Made by a program: the position numbers and the translations under genes. The notes beneath the pieces were generated by a model. The model ran no database searches. It was not told the origin of the DNA and was given only the letters and a program-made list of their open reading frames with translations. Shown here piece by piece: positions 10,142 through 27,800 of a stretch of DNA of 64,000 nt. Every line of letters starts with the position of its first letter. Within the stretch, counting starts at the first letter, position 1. The DNA comes from Aspidiotus rigidus (taxonomy: Eukaryota; Arthropoda; Insecta; Hemiptera; Diaspididae): positions 19,566,501 through 19,630,500 of the forward strand of contig JAVHKY010000025.1 of assembly GCA_035079385.1 (NCBI GenBank), written 5' to 3'.

Positions 10142-12022
10142 ATGGTAAGTACGCTCTTCTCAACGATATTCGTTTTCTATAACTTAATGTAATCACTTCG
10201 AATTCTGTATTATCTTTGCAGCCTAGAGAAATCAAAGAAATCAAAGAATTTCTGATCAATGCTAGACGCAAAGATGCGAAATGTAAGTAATCAGTCGGAT
10301 ATTCTAACTGTGCTCTCAAATGAGCAATTCTTCCTGATCTTAATTTTCTGAAAGCTGCGCGGAACGTACATCGAATTCACTTCTATCATATTCGTAAACT
10401 TTCGCTCCATATATCTAGAGGTGGAAATTCTGTTTACGACCTTTATTCTTGAGACTTTGTCTTATTTAATGAGCTGCGTTGAAATTCGAAAATTCTGGCT
10501 GTATTGATACCCTCTGATAAGTCCGATAATCACGATCCAAAATTGACTCTAAGTTACGTTTCCAAATACGTAGCATTCGAGAAGATCCTAGTTTAATTGA
10601 CGACTGGCCGTGCAGTTCATCGTAAGCGGTCGTAGCTTCGAATACTATCTAAATTTCTTAAGTTTCTTAATCGTCAGTATTTAATCATGGTTGGCATCTT
10701 AGAAGTGAGGGATAGAGTTTTGTTCTTGTAGTCCGTTATCGTGTTACGTTTTTTTGAGTGGAGCAAAATAGTAGACTCATTGTGCCCGATGAAACTTTTA
10801 TGTTGGTTTCTGTCTTCGACGGTTCGATCCGTTTGTTTCTTTCAAACTACTTTTACCCATCGAATGAATTTTGATGTACGTGAAATCGCCGCAATGAATT
10901 GCTATAGTTTTTTTTTTTTTTAATCATACGAATGATTCACTTTTCAGCCGTAAAGATCAAGAAGAACATAAACAATGTAAAATTCAAAGTGAGATGTTCT
11001 CGATTCCTTTATACGCTGGTGATTACCGATAAAGAGAAGGCGGAAAAATTGAAGCAGTCTCTACCACCAGGTATTTGCAATCTTTTCTAAACGTCGTTGA
11101 CGAGTTTTCACGTCGAATATAATGATTCACCATTGTTACACCCAAGAAAATATTCTTTCGATCACATGTTCGTCATTCGTCTTACTAAACTTATAAATTT
11201 TTCCCGTGAGAAATTGATGATGAAAAGCACGAAATGAAACGAAAGAGAAGAGAGAAGGGAAAGACAAAAAAACTTGGGTTATACGATTTTTAAAAATTGT
11301 CATTTTCTGTTGTAAACAAATTTCAATCAATTTTATGTAATATTTACACGTGCACCGCGTAGGAATGGAACACTGTTCGAGTTGAGGTGAGGGCAGACGA
11401 AAAGTAATCGTATGATCATATTTCAGAGTAAGAAGGACCTACCATAAAACTTTTATGTTACCAAAAACCACCCAAACTGGCGTATATGCACGCCTTCATG
11501 GTTTCTGTCGAGGTAGAATGGACATTCTCAAAATGTAAATGTATCTTAATTGATAGACGAAGCCATTTCATTCAGAAATAATTTTTAGAACCACATAATC
11601 GTAGGCCACGATGAGAAATTTTTATAGTTATTTAATTCTATCGACCTTTTAAATATTGATTTCTTTTTTGTTTTAGTAATTTTATATATTTTACGAATTT
11701 CAAGACTTTCATTTTATTAACAACAAATCGAACCGAAAATGATCTTTCTAGAATCCGAAATTTTAGCTCTTTCCAGCTTCGAACAAGATTCTCTAAACTT
11801 TGGGTTTGGTGATCCTAGATTTAAACGATCGATATCGATCACTTAATGTTCCATTTCTGTTCGGTGCATGAAATCTTTACGAAGTTGTCGTTCGATATTT
11901 TCATTTCAATTGTTCAACTGTGAAGATAATGTAAAGAATTTGTTTCTGAAGATGAATTTATTTTGTTTCCAGGTTTACAAGTGAAAGAGATAAAATGTCG
12001 GAAGTCGAAGCCAACGCAATAA
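10142..12022 (+). CDS. RpL38: 60S ribosomal protein eL38 (RpL38)
   Basis: Small basic protein of the large cytosolic ribosomal subunit. Coding exons are 10142-10144 (the ATG alone), 10222-10282, 10948-11070 and 11973-12022; all introns are GT-AG and the total is 237 nt, giving 78 aa. The translation begins [12 protein letters not shown], continues ARRKDAKSVKIKKN, and contains [19 protein letters not shown] and [17 protein letters not shown], which are family hallmarks along the full length. A start codon split off from the rest by an intron is common in ribosomal protein genes. The family protein is normally about 70 residues and ends at the KE(V/I/L)K position; here eight extra residues (CRKSKPTQ) follow before TAA. 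This could be a real C-terminal extension or mutation of the usual stop. The MCM3 gene lies 1.5 kb downstream on the same strand. Confidence 0.97.
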
Positions 12023-13230
12023 TTTCTGCTGTCCTGACGTTTAATTCTAGCAAATAAGCTTTTCACTATTGTAAGACGACGTGGAATATATTATTTTGAT
12101 ATTCGATGTACGACTCCAATTTATGAAGTTTTTAGTTTAGATACCAGTATATTCTTCTCATCGGGCAGAGGGATGGAACTGAGCTAAGAAACTAGAATCA
12201 CGGAATTCTCATTTTCGTTGGCGTATACTTAATTAAAGAATGCTTGTTAGGATCTGTAAAGAAATCGTTGTAATCATAGAGACTCTATTCTCGACAATGA
12301 ACTGGAATGCTAGTTTCGTAGTCCTGAACAGTTTCTTCGTAAAATTATCAATTCTCCAAGTTCTACGAAGAGGAAACAGAAAAAGTTTATTTGTGCACAG
12401 TATCTGAAAATCTGAAACCATTGATTTTGAAACTCTCTTTAGCGGTGGTACGTTATGAAGATTCTGAACATGCTTTGATACCTCAAGACTAACTCTTAAT
12501 CAGAGGTTTAGAAAAACAAGGCTGATATATCAGGAAATAAAACGTGAAAACCCCACACGTATTCTCCTAGAATCGTATCATTTGGAAGTGAAATATTTTA
12601 TTCTGGGAAAGTCGCTCTATTATCTTCGCAAATTATTGTTATCATTATTATTTGAGTGAATATAGAACTGCAAGAAAGAGAAGAAGCAGAAGCACGTCAG
12701 ACCGAAATTTTTTGAAAAAAATTCCGTCCACAGAGTTGTGGATTTTTACACCTACCAACATTTTACTTTATCAGTAGGGTTCAATTATTTATTTCAAAAT
12801 TCCATTCAATGTGATAAATGATACCTGCTACATTTGATGGTAGCACTCAGTGGGCTTCGTTTTGAAACAAAAATCTGACGAAAATGTGTCACCCGACGAC
12901 AAAATATATTTTTGACCTGGAGTACGGGAACATTTTTGTCGTCGGATCACGCTAAGGAGCTCAAGCTCCAAAATGTTGCCCGAAGAACGTTTTGGAACAT
13001 AAAAGGGCATTTCCGGCTGAGTTTCGGAGATCGTCGGAAACCCAACTCCCAGAGAAGTCCGTTTAGGATTCAGAATAATAATTATTCAGATGACGTTGTG
13101 TTTGTGCGTTGGAAGGATGGGTGACGTCAGGAGACGTGGATGATGGTGTCGGAACGCACCCTAGCGGAGAAATTCCAAAAATAAAAAATCCTTATCAATC
13201 AGTCACAATGTTTGTTTATGTTTTCCTTTC
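12023..13230. other. Intergenic: RpL38 3' UTR and spacer
   Basis: AT-rich sequence after the RpL38 stop, then a mixed-composition stretch at 12820-13200. Short open frames on both strands there lack splice context or homology that I can recognise. Confidence 0.4.
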
Positions 13231-13505
13231 TCACGCGGTAAAAAACGGCGGTAAAATAATGAACTCCGATCAGGAACACAAGAAAGAACCGAGAATCTGG
13301 AAGGCCGGAACGTGGAAACATCTGTCTTGAACTTCTCAAACTGAACTACGTTCTACAATTCATCTTTCTCCTTCAGTTTTCGATAGTTGTCAAGTTTTCA
13401 GATTTATCTATTCGTTGTTTCATCTATAATATTGTTAACTCTACTCAGGTTCTGTGATTATTCGTGGCTGACGCTGTTCGTCGTCGAAGACTAAATTTGA
13501 TCGAG
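13231..13505 (+). promoter_or_regulatory. Probable MCM3 promoter with two E2F-like sites
   Basis: GCGGTAAA occurs at 13235-13242 and again at 13248-13255. Each is one base from the E2F/DP consensus core GCGGGAAA, and MCM genes are known E2F targets. They lie about 260 bp upstream of the MCM3 ATG. Transcription start and function are inferred, not visible. Confidence 0.35.
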
Positions 13506-18384
<4,879 letters not shown>

Positions 18385-19189
18385 ATACTGGTTACAATGC
18401 GCTATGTTTTGATATTAATTTACTTTTTATTTTTGAATTTTTTTGAATTGTGTTATTCTGGCGAAGATACGATCTTCCAGCTCAATGTTCTCCTTAAATA
18501 TTAAATACTTTCATCAATTTTTTCCTAGTGTTCGTTTATCGTGTGAGATATCCAGACATTTCTGTATCAGGGTAATTAATCCCAATGTGTACCTATTCGT
18601 AATTCCATCAATGAACCTCCAACAACCCGGCAGACTAAATTGCGGTTGAATGCGGCGAAAGATTTTCATTGTCACAGGAAATCGTCGGCATACTGCACGC
18701 ATTGTTCATAATAATGTGTAGATGCTCAACCATTTGGAACAAATAGCTGCCTCCGAGTTGTCCATTCTCCCCTTCTTGGTTTGAAACGATATTAAAAGAG
18801 CGAAATATGAAACAATACCAACGTGTTTTACGAAAATTGCAACATTTAATGCTGTAAAAGTCGTCGAATAGGTAGAAACGCAGTTGGTCTAATTAATCAA
18901 TTCCCTTCTATACTGAATACAAGTTTTCTAATTAGAAGCGATTAAATATTGTCGGTTCTCGACAGGATACCACATTGCCGAAGACGATGAATTTTAATTT
19001 CCTTCTGGAATGTCGATCAATATATCGAATGATGCAATTCAACATTTGAGCAAACGGGAATCTCCTCCTGAGTGTTTTGTCTGCAAATTCTCGCGATAAG
19101 TATATTCGATCGGTTCCGGTAATGCACGAATTTGTGTTGTACGGAGAAGAGTCTACCTGTATGACTTTTCGTTGGTAACCGCGCGAACT
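18385..19189. other. Intergenic, MCM3 3' UTR and spacer
   Basis: AT-rich; I did not find a clear polyadenylation signal or another gene. Confidence 0.4.
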
Positions 19190-19500
19190 AACAACAACTG
19201 ATACGGCCCCATTCGTTTATGGTCCGTTACCCCTTCATTTCCGTTTCATTTTCGTGTGTACGTAGTACCATCGGCGCACCACCAATATGCTGGAGAAGAT
19301 ATTATGACGCGGTGAGTCACAAACACAACCAGCCGAGTGAAGGCAGTTTTGTTTCGGTGATACGGTGAACCGGTTAGAAAACTGCGTGTGTTTTCGTAGC
19401 GTTTCCGTATTTTCGCGCTCTTTTCTTCGAATTAATATTTTCGCGATTTCGTAAGTTATCGTGGTTTGCGTGTATTTCATCGATGTTCCAGCTGATAATG
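19190..19500 (+). promoter_or_regulatory. Possible promoter and first exon of an unseen gene
   Basis: A CpG-richer stretch in AT-rich surroundings ends with a strong splice donor, AATG|GTGAGT, at 19500/19501. Just before it an ATG opens MFQLIM. This looks like a 5' exon whose next exon lies beyond a long intron, possibly outside recognisable sequence. Nothing downstream confirms it. Confidence 0.3.
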
Positions 19501-21340
19501 GTGAGTTCTTGTTTTTCATGCTAAAACTAATGCTTATAGTTAATCTAATAAATTATTGATTGATGAAAACATTTAGGGGCTTGTATATAAATATATGGTG
19601 CCGGTTCATAAACATAATTTTTCATCAGCTTTTGAAAGTTTGATATGTTAGAAATACTGATGACAACTTGATAATTAGCACCTAACCCACATTCTACGTA
19701 CCTATAGATATCTAATTTTAAGTTTTCTTCTTGACAGAATTTTCATTATTCTCGGGAATTATCTTTTTTATTTTTATTCTTCGCTTTCAAATTTGAAATT
19801 ATCATCATTGCTCAAACCCACGACCGTGTAGTCCACAGAGGTGGATACAATTCTCTGAAAATTGTATAGTCAATGTGAAAGGAGAATGAATTTGAAAGTG
19901 AAAATTTAGGCAGTTGAAATCGTTATGAAAACGATTTACTTTACAATTTATGTTAGGTATTAATAAAAGTCCATAAAATTCGCAAGAGGCTATCTGTAAT
20001 GCATTTCTCCATATGTTACAACACAATTTATTATTCGCGAAATCATAAATTAGATAATTTTACTCGTACATCCATAAGTACTGGAGTCTTAAAGTACGGT
20101 AATGAATTAGGTATTCTAAATTTGAAATCAGCGCGAGTCCTTTCGAATCAGGTGATTACGGTACATACATATAACTGGAAAAGTGAGTGAGATTGGAAGC
20201 TACGACTGAATCACGATGATAGTACGGTAGGTAGTAACTTATTAGATATCGGTATCGAGTAATGTTCTACTCAGTTCCGAAAAGTAAGAACTATAATTTA
20301 GAATTCATTATTAATTTTGCTCCTGTCATAAAAACAGCCCAGATGAAGATACCTCTTGCTCTTGGTTGAAGATGTTAGAGTGAAATTGGCAGTAAATGCT
20401 TGGTTTTAACAAGCTGCTATTGAGTGTTTGACGCTATACAACTCCCCAAAATGTCCCCAAATGGAGGGTATATCAAAGTCGTAATTGGAAAATGAGGATA
20501 TTGTACATACCTACATGATAGGAATATAATACCGGTATTTCTGCCATGAGGACATCAAATGTTCAACGGGAGGGACCTAGTTCATGAGGAGAACTATAGG
20601 TACCTATATAGCATAGGCCTACGAATAGAATCGATACGATTTTTTAAATTATGCCCGGACATACACCGAAGGGATTCTGTGGCTATTGTAAAACGCTTTG
20701 ATGTTTACTCGTTTTGAGTATCGCTCACTTCGATTGGCCTACGAACTTTTTTGAAGCGATATTTTTGGATACCTACCTAAGTGTTTTGATTCTGAATTTT
20801 TGGTGGAAAATTGCACCGGTGTATTCACAAGATTATTTTTCAAAACAGCTTTGATTTATTTAAATACCGGTAGGTCCAAAGGTACTTTCGTCAGTGAGCT
20901 CAGATAAAAGCCAATATACAACTTTGTAATTATTTCCCTCGCTATCGTATTCTACTGCTGCCAAATAAAGTTAAATATGTATTGACGCATATCCAAATTA
21001 AGAATCGAGAAAAAATTTCATTTCCTTTAAATAAGGATAATACCTACGGCTAATTGAGGTGTAAATATGTAGTCATTTCTGAGATCATTTTTTTTATGAA
21101 CAATTCAATTATCACACTAATTCTTCGATACAAGCATTCATTTTTTCAATATCAGCGTTTTTTTTTTTTTTTTTTTTTGATCGTTCGACGTACATTGGAT
21201 GTTAATTTCAACACAATTCAGAGAAGAGTATTTATCGTGCGTGAAACAAAGCTCCAATTTCTCAGATTGTAATTTGTTTCACTTATTCGATCAATGAAGT
21301 AGTAATAATTCGTCGTTATCAGTCGTCACGATTCACACAC
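19501..21340. other. Unassigned, possibly intronic
   Basis: AT-rich; a run of 18 T near 21161-21178. No coding exon that I can support. Confidence 0.4.
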
Positions 21341-21355
21341 TCCTACCAATTGCCC

Positions 21356-22270
21356 GAAAGATACAGTTTGCCTGATCGTCGATTTGGATGTTCATACGTC
21401 AACTTCACTTTTTCACAATTTTGATGGAAATTTAAATGATTTTTCCTTGACTATCGCTTGTGTCAAATGTGCAGTGCTACCCATCTTCCACGGTGGAGTG
21501 GATGCGCGTTGTGTATGCATTTAATTTTGTTTCCTCCAACACCGGAATCGACCCTCTCGGATATAACTTCAGCGTTGGAGGAATCTCCTCGACAAACCCG
21601 CTCTTCTACTCGGCAACGGGCAAGCTGTAGTGCCTCCAGAACGCAAAATATTAGAACACACAACACAACAACAACTACAGCACGCTGTTGGAGTCTCTCC
21701 ATTTTCTTCTTTCTTCAGGGATGATCTTCCTCTTCTTCCTGCACATCTGAATGGGGATGGTACAAAGGTGTTGAGTAGCCATAGCTTGTTTTGCCTATTC
21801 CATTCCTGGTCCAGCTTCTTCATCATGACGATAGCTGCAAATCCAGACATCTGGTTCCATGCTTCCTTGGAACCTAGCACAGTGGACACCAGGCTACTCG
21901 AGCTTCATCTACCCCGACCTCTTGAAGAGACTGTCTAAGCTTGTCCCGCTCACGCCTCCTCACCTCACACTCGAATAAGGTGTGCTGTGGTCCATCGTCC
22001 TGCCCTTGGTTGCAGTGTGAATACTCTGCCTGCTCAACTTTCCTTAACTTCTCGTGAAGGTACTTGTTGAAGCAGCTATGGCCACTTAACACCTGCGTCA
22101 GGTGAAATTTCAGCAGACCATAGACTCTGTTCAAAAAATCGATAAAAATCGTAATTCTCATCCTTATTCAAATCTGCCGTACAAAGTTGGGTCCAAATCA
22201 ACGATCAGGAAAAAATTATATTTTCTTAACCATCGGAAAGATACAGTTTGCCTGATTGTTGATTTGGATT
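21356..22270. repeat. Repeat pair GAAAGATACAGTTTGCCTGA bracketing an R1-like fragment
   Basis: A 34-bp motif at 21356-21390 recurs in the same orientation at 22236-22270 with two or three mismatches, and its last part occurs inverted at 22192-22210 (CCAAATCAACGATCAGG). The R1-like fragment lies between the direct copies. It may be an older inverted-repeat element that the retrotransposon entered. Confidence 0.45.
21455..22135 (-). pseudogene. R1-like non-LTR retrotransposon, 3' fragment (copy A)
   Basis: Minus-strand translation gives HLTQVLSGHSCFNKYLHEKL and CNQGQDDGPQHTLFECE, the C-terminal zinc-knuckle region after reverse transcriptase in R1-clade-like elements. It aligns with the larger copies at 36051 and 61085 but is more diverged. 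At 22135 (towards its 5' side) the similarity stops, so the RT domain itself is missing. Frames are broken. Confidence 0.7.
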
Positions 22271-23040
22271 TACGTTAATTCAACTTCTGCTTATTTATAT
22301 GTTAGTAATCTAGAAAATTATTTCATTGATAGAATAATTTCTCCTTTTTTTCATTAAATTGATTAGTCTTATGAGGACACTAAGGATGAACATGGATTAG
22401 ATGTTTCTAAAGAAATAGGTGGGTTAGGGGTAACTCATCGTGCTAATGATCTTCTGACGTTTATTTAAAAGGGAGTTCGTGATGCAGGTAGAGACAGAAT
22501 GGTAAAGTGGGATGTTTTTGAGAGCTTGGCAAGAGAGGAAAAGTTGAATGGACAGATCTTCAGCATTGCAGGATAAGCTTGAAAGAGGTGAGAGGTGTAG
22601 GGGAGATAGGTTTGGTCTTTTCTGTAAGGGTCAGGATGACTTTTTCTTGTTGAGAAAAGTGGTTCAAAAAGTAGATCAAGGAATTGGATCGGAGTTTATA
22701 TCATACCAAAAAGAGGGGATGATGAAGCCGTAGCACGATTTGAGATCCTGCAAAGAGGAAGGGGAAAGACCAGTGACTGCGCTGCGGCAGGGTCCATTGC
22801 GTCATGTTTTGTACGATCCCCGGAGAATAAATCGTATCCTCATTATGTACTCATATGGTTTGTCACCTTCCACTCTAAGGTCATATTTCTGCTACAGAAC
22901 CCCTCAGACTCTCGTATCAGTTTATGTGAATAAATTCTCTTTATTGCAGTAAAGACACTGAATTGACACGAAACGTCGAGAGTCTCATAGGAATGCAGAT
23001 CAGCTGACCGCTCTCCAAGAATCATCTTCTTCATACACCT
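22271..23040. other. Unassigned, purine-rich on the + strand
   Basis: The region around 22400-22750 is G+A-rich and C-poor on the + strand, without a convincing frame. Its skew is like 24900-25460 and the reverse of 62700-64000. Confidence 0.3.
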
Positions 23041-23044
23041 GTTT

Positions 23045-23425
23045 TACTTTAAATGAGTAGCACTCGCTTTTTTCTCTGTGAGTATTACTGCAACACCATC
23101 AACAAACACCTTTGAGAATACAATAATTGCATAAAGAGAATATAGAGTCATTGATAACTTTCCACATTATGTCCTCATAATCTCCTCACCAATGAGGACA
23201 CTTTGAGGGTACAGTAAGAACACAAAGACGATTTACACTCGTCCTGTTTAGGTCCCCATGATCTCCTCACTAATGAGGACATTCTTAGGATAGAATAAAA
23301 ACACAAGAAGGATTCAAAATCGTCCTTATTTGGTCCTCATTAATGTCTTCGGTAGCGAAGATGCAGTGAGTAAGCAAAGAGGATATTTGAACTTGATAAT
23401 TTATTTTCTCATTATGTTCTCCTAA
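23045..23425. repeat. GAGGAC tandem repeat, block 1
   Basis: Roughly 80-bp units containing CTCACTAATGAGGACA, GGGTACA or GGATAGA, and AAACACAA-type segments repeat about three times (near 23186, 23265 and 23350). The leading part (CTGTGAGTATTACTGCAAC) also occurs at about 35459, so the same larger repeat is present at both loci. Each unit has a short palindrome around TCCTCA and TGAGGA. Confidence 0.55.
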
Positions 23426-23429
23426 TATA

Positions 23430-24257
23430 CAGGATTCGACCAGTTCACCGAAAGATTTTTCACCGAGTAAGTCTTTTTGAAGGAATGTACACATCACCGA
23501 CAGGAAAGTTCACATGTCAGGTTTTTTTTTTTCACCGTCAGGAAAATTCATCTTCCTTTTTTGAGTTCACCGACACCGACGACGAAATTCATCTTTTTCA
23601 ATCAGCTATTCGACTTTAATTTGATGCTTCGATATTATACCGAATTGTATTTATAAAATTATTTCAATAAATAATAATTTAATGAAGAAAATTTATTTAA
23701 TTAAAATATCAATAATATTTATAAATCAAATTAATCAATTAAATCAATAAATTACATTTTATTATTTATAATTATAATTTTTAGTTTATTAGATCAATTT
23801 ATTTACTTTTTTAAAATTTTGTAAAAAAATTATAATAAATAATTTTTATTTCAATAAAAATGATTATTTAAAAATTATATTAATTTAGATTATTAATAAT
23901 TAATTAATTTATTTATTTATTTTTTCAAAATTAAATTTTAATTAAAATATAAAAATAAATAATACTTGAAAATATAAAAAATAACATAATTTTAATTTTA
24001 TTAAATAAAATATTAAAAATAAAATTATGAAATTAATTTTTTATTATTATTAAACTTAAATTAAACTGATTGACTAAGTTCATTAATAAAAATATAATCG
24101 AATTTTGTCGGTGAACTTTCGTCTCGGTGAACTTACCATGTGGTGAACCACTACTTCTATCAGGTGGATTATCTGTAGGTGAACTTTCTGTAGGTGAATC
24201 TTATTCAGTGACTTTTTTTAGGTGAAAAATCTTTCGGTGAAACACCCTAATCCCCTG
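23430..24257. mobile_element. Foldback DNA element with repeated TTCACCG motifs, 828 bp
   Basis: Starts CAGGATTCGACCAGTTCACC and ends in the imperfect complement; the best block is TTCACCGAAAGATTTTTCAC and its reverse complement. ATATA lies directly outside both ends (23425-23429 and 24258-24262). The left flank has at least four TTCACCG-like motifs and the right flank has seven or more complementary GGTGAA motifs, pointing toward a very AT-rich core (23620-24090). No protein is encoded. It resembles foldback-type elements with subterminal repeats. Confidence 0.7.
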
Positions 24258-24660
24258 ATATACCTATTATTTCGGTTCATATATCTAATAGGTATTAAAT
24301 ATAAAAATCTAATATTTTTATGATTATTTAGTAGAGTATAGTCATTTATTTAATTTTGTTATTAAGAATATTATTGTTTTTTAAAATTTGAAATTTAATT
24401 TTAAAATTCTTTCAAAAATTTGATTTTTAAATTACAACTAATTACCTAATTATTAATAAAATTATTAAATAAAAATTATTAAAATAATATAAAAATACAA
24501 AAAAAAAAAAATTGTTTCCATATAATTTTTATTATCAAGTGGCAACAAAAACGAATACTAAATATTCGAATTCATAAAAATATTAATAAAGTTGATTATT
24601 AAATTAAAAAATTCCCCAATAATGAGAATACTCAGAGGAAATAATGAGAATAACAAAATT
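24258..24660. other. AT-rich spacer
   Basis: Very AT-rich, no gene or element ends seen. Confidence 0.5.
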
Positions 24661-24662
24661 GT

Positions 24663-24835
24663 TTTAACATGGAACCTGTGTTTTGAGTGGGTAATTTGAA
24701 TTAAAATGAGGGGCGCCGGGAGGAAAAACGTGGGACTTAGAAAAATGTCTACCTTCAGGCTACATATTATGTTAGGAGGCGGTCTTGAAAAAATTTCTTT
24801 CTCCGTGCTATTTATGATAGAATGTATTTCAGGCT
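24663..24835. repeat. Diverged partial copy of the CAGGGAACCTG repeat
   Basis: TTTAACATGGAACCTGTGTT matches the start of the family and a GACTTAGAAAAAT block follows in the expected place. No matching right end is seen. Confidence 0.35.
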
Positions 24836-27800
24836 AGTTAGTATAGGCCTAGTATGCTGTATAATTATCAAGCCCAGTATGACGAATGTGCAGGCCAATT
24901 ACGTTGTATCCTTAAAGTTCCCTAATTGTGTCCTCGTCACCAGACGTGGTACCCCGGTACATCCATAGAAAAGAAGCGGTGAGGATGAGAAAGAACACAA
25001 CGAGTGTATGAGATTGAGGATTTGTTGGACGACCGGATTGGTAGAGTGATGGGTCTTGGATAGCACTTATGGGATAATATAAGGAATTTGCGAGGAGAAG
25101 AGAAGTTGGTGTGAATATAATAGTAAGTTTGGCGGTGGTCGCTCATGGGATCTGGGTTCCAATTTGAACCAGAGAAGGTGGAAGGAAATGATTTCGTTGA
25201 TGTGTTGTTTTAGGAATTTCAGTAAGCAGGCATAGGTGTTGATCAAAGAAAAGTGGCTGGAAAAATAAGAAGTAAGAGGCCAAATTTGAGACGAGGGCCC
25301 GAACGGTATCGAAGCGACAGGAGAGGTGAATTACGTGGCCTAAAAGCTGAGAGAGCATTTGAAAAAATGGAAAGGTTAGGGTAATGGGCCGTTGAAACCA
25401 GAAAGTTAGCTTTGAGCGAAAGAACGCGGTAACGGAGAGGAGGAACCTGCCTCAAGGGCTAGTGTGTAGCGTGCCCAGAACCAATCGAAACCCACAAGAT
25501 TGATTGAATCCAGCAATTTTAAAGTTGTTTTGTGGAAATTTCATCTTTTAGCTTATCAACCAACCGCATTTTTACCATAACTTTCATTAATTTCGCAAAA
25601 TATTTGTATTTATCGACTAAAACCTGAAACGGTGGTTTATTCTTGAAATACGTGTAGGTACTTACTTAGACAGCAACAGCTTATGCTACATCTTGTCCTT
25701 TCTAATTGGACCTCACCTATGACAGCCATTACTAGAGTGAATATCGACGGGTTGCCTGTAAAGTATATAAAAAATTGACATGTAGAAAAATGTTATTTCA
25801 AATATTTACTACTTTTCGTATGTAATGCACACGCGTATAGTAGAACATGAAAGTGAGGTGATAGCGTGTGGAAGTGATGGTTTCATAAGTTCCATTGAAC
25901 ATAATCTGCGGTAATCCGGAAATTTAAAACCGAAGAAATCGTCGCTAATTGTGTCAGCGTGAACGCGGTTTCAATCTGCTTTTTCGAATCATGTGAATAT
26001 CGACGTTGATTGTGTGCGTGAGGCTGCTGTGATCAATTCGCATACTCGTGCAACTGCAAGAAGTGGAATGAAAATGAACGGATAGCGATGTCTCAACAGT
26101 TAAACTAAAGATAGCTCATTCTCATCCCCTCACTAATGCCAGCTCTAGATCACGTAAAAAGTTGAATGAACTAATACTTGCCTAGCCTATGATGTCATCT
26201 GGGTAGGGTAGGTCAGTTCCCTGGGGTAGCCGAAGGGAGGAAGGATAGTTTTCTCAATTTGAGAAGTCGACAGTTTTCCAAATCCCGCTTAGACGCAAGT
26301 CCTCTTAAATTGACCCTTTGACTCTCTCCTTCTAAACTCTTCTCGATCTGGATGCACCTGTTGCATGAATTAACTCAATTAGGAGGAAATTAAGATTCAA
26401 TCGAAACTGGCTTTCGACTCAATGAGGCGTAGCACACATTGGCGTGTTTTTTTTTTTGACAAACTGAAATTACATTTTACCGCTCTACAACCACAAGGCC
26501 TGGTTTTATGGTTCAGATTAAATGACTCCTATAATATTCGCGAACATGAGGCTCTTCCTCTTCATTCGTGGGTTCATGAGAATATTCGACGTTTGCGATT
26601 AAATTCCTTTTTGCGGACTTCTTAGCCGGTGGTCAAGACAGAAAGTAATGTAAGTCAACAAATTAGCGCATGATAGTCTACTTTTTTTACCGTCGTCATA
26701 ATCGATACTTATTTACGAAGTCCAATTCTTCGCGAGAGAATACATTTTGCGCTCACGTCGCATTCTTCCTACGTCCGACTCGCGACGTGATCATCATAAT
26801 TTTTTTCTTTCTTTTTAGAATCACGAAAAATCGATTAATAGGTCTACTTTTCGCACGCCCACGATGGCGTGGTAGATTTTAATTACTAGCGGAAATCCAT
26901 TATTAGCTTATTTGTTAAAACGACCTGCTATCTAATTAAGAGTTAGTTACTTCTTTAATAGACGAATAAATATCCTCTTATACTTACGAGTGCTTTTGAT
27001 TCGAGGAAAGTGCATCGTAAGTTAGATACGAGTGTAAATTAGCTCGATGAAAAGAATTTTTTACGCTCTACATAGTAATGCAGCGAGTCCGTCATTTGAA
27101 AATGAATTATTCGAATTTTTAATTCTCGAGATACAATATTTTTCGTCACCGATTCTATACTGAATAGAACGTATAGGTGAATAAATTTGACCTCTGTAAT
27201 TACAAGTTCGACACCACGGCGGCTGAAGGGTATTTTATGGCGGCTATAGGGGGTGTCAAGGTGACAAATAAGGCACATGATTGAAGAGTGCCCCGCGAAA
27301 ACTTATGGTCTATACGCTTTCCAGTTTTTGTACATAAATAATAACGTCTGGTATGTCAATGGTGCATGTAACCCTCTTGTCTGCAGCACCTTGATACATG
27401 TAAAACAAAGAACTCGTGAAGCACTGGCTGTAATATCACCTGCCATTGTGTTGTTCGATACCGACGTTTGAACTCGCTTATAGCGCGACAGTTAACACTG
27501 TTTTTTCAATAAGACTCATCGAATTAAAGACTGAATAATTGTATTGAAATTAAAACGGAGGGCGATGCATAAGAAAAGTACCCGCATACGGTAGTCGCAT
27601 CTAAGGTGATATTACTTAAACTTATTTTCACCTAGAGACTATATTTCAAATGTGACACGGGCTGCTCCAGCTTTACTCGGACGAATTTTGGTGAGGCGAT
27701 GACAATTTTCATTCTTGTATAAGTACTGGGAATTCTGATCGGGTGGTTTTCAGGAAGAAAGGGTCAAATTTTCACTCCTCTAGTGTCCAACATTTGCTGG

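Noticed and set aside
13464..13505. MCM3 start at a GTG 42 bases upstream of the chosen ATG
   Set aside because: GTG is not a normal eukaryotic start, a stop lies just upstream in frame, and the ATG at 13506 fits MCM3 N-termini.
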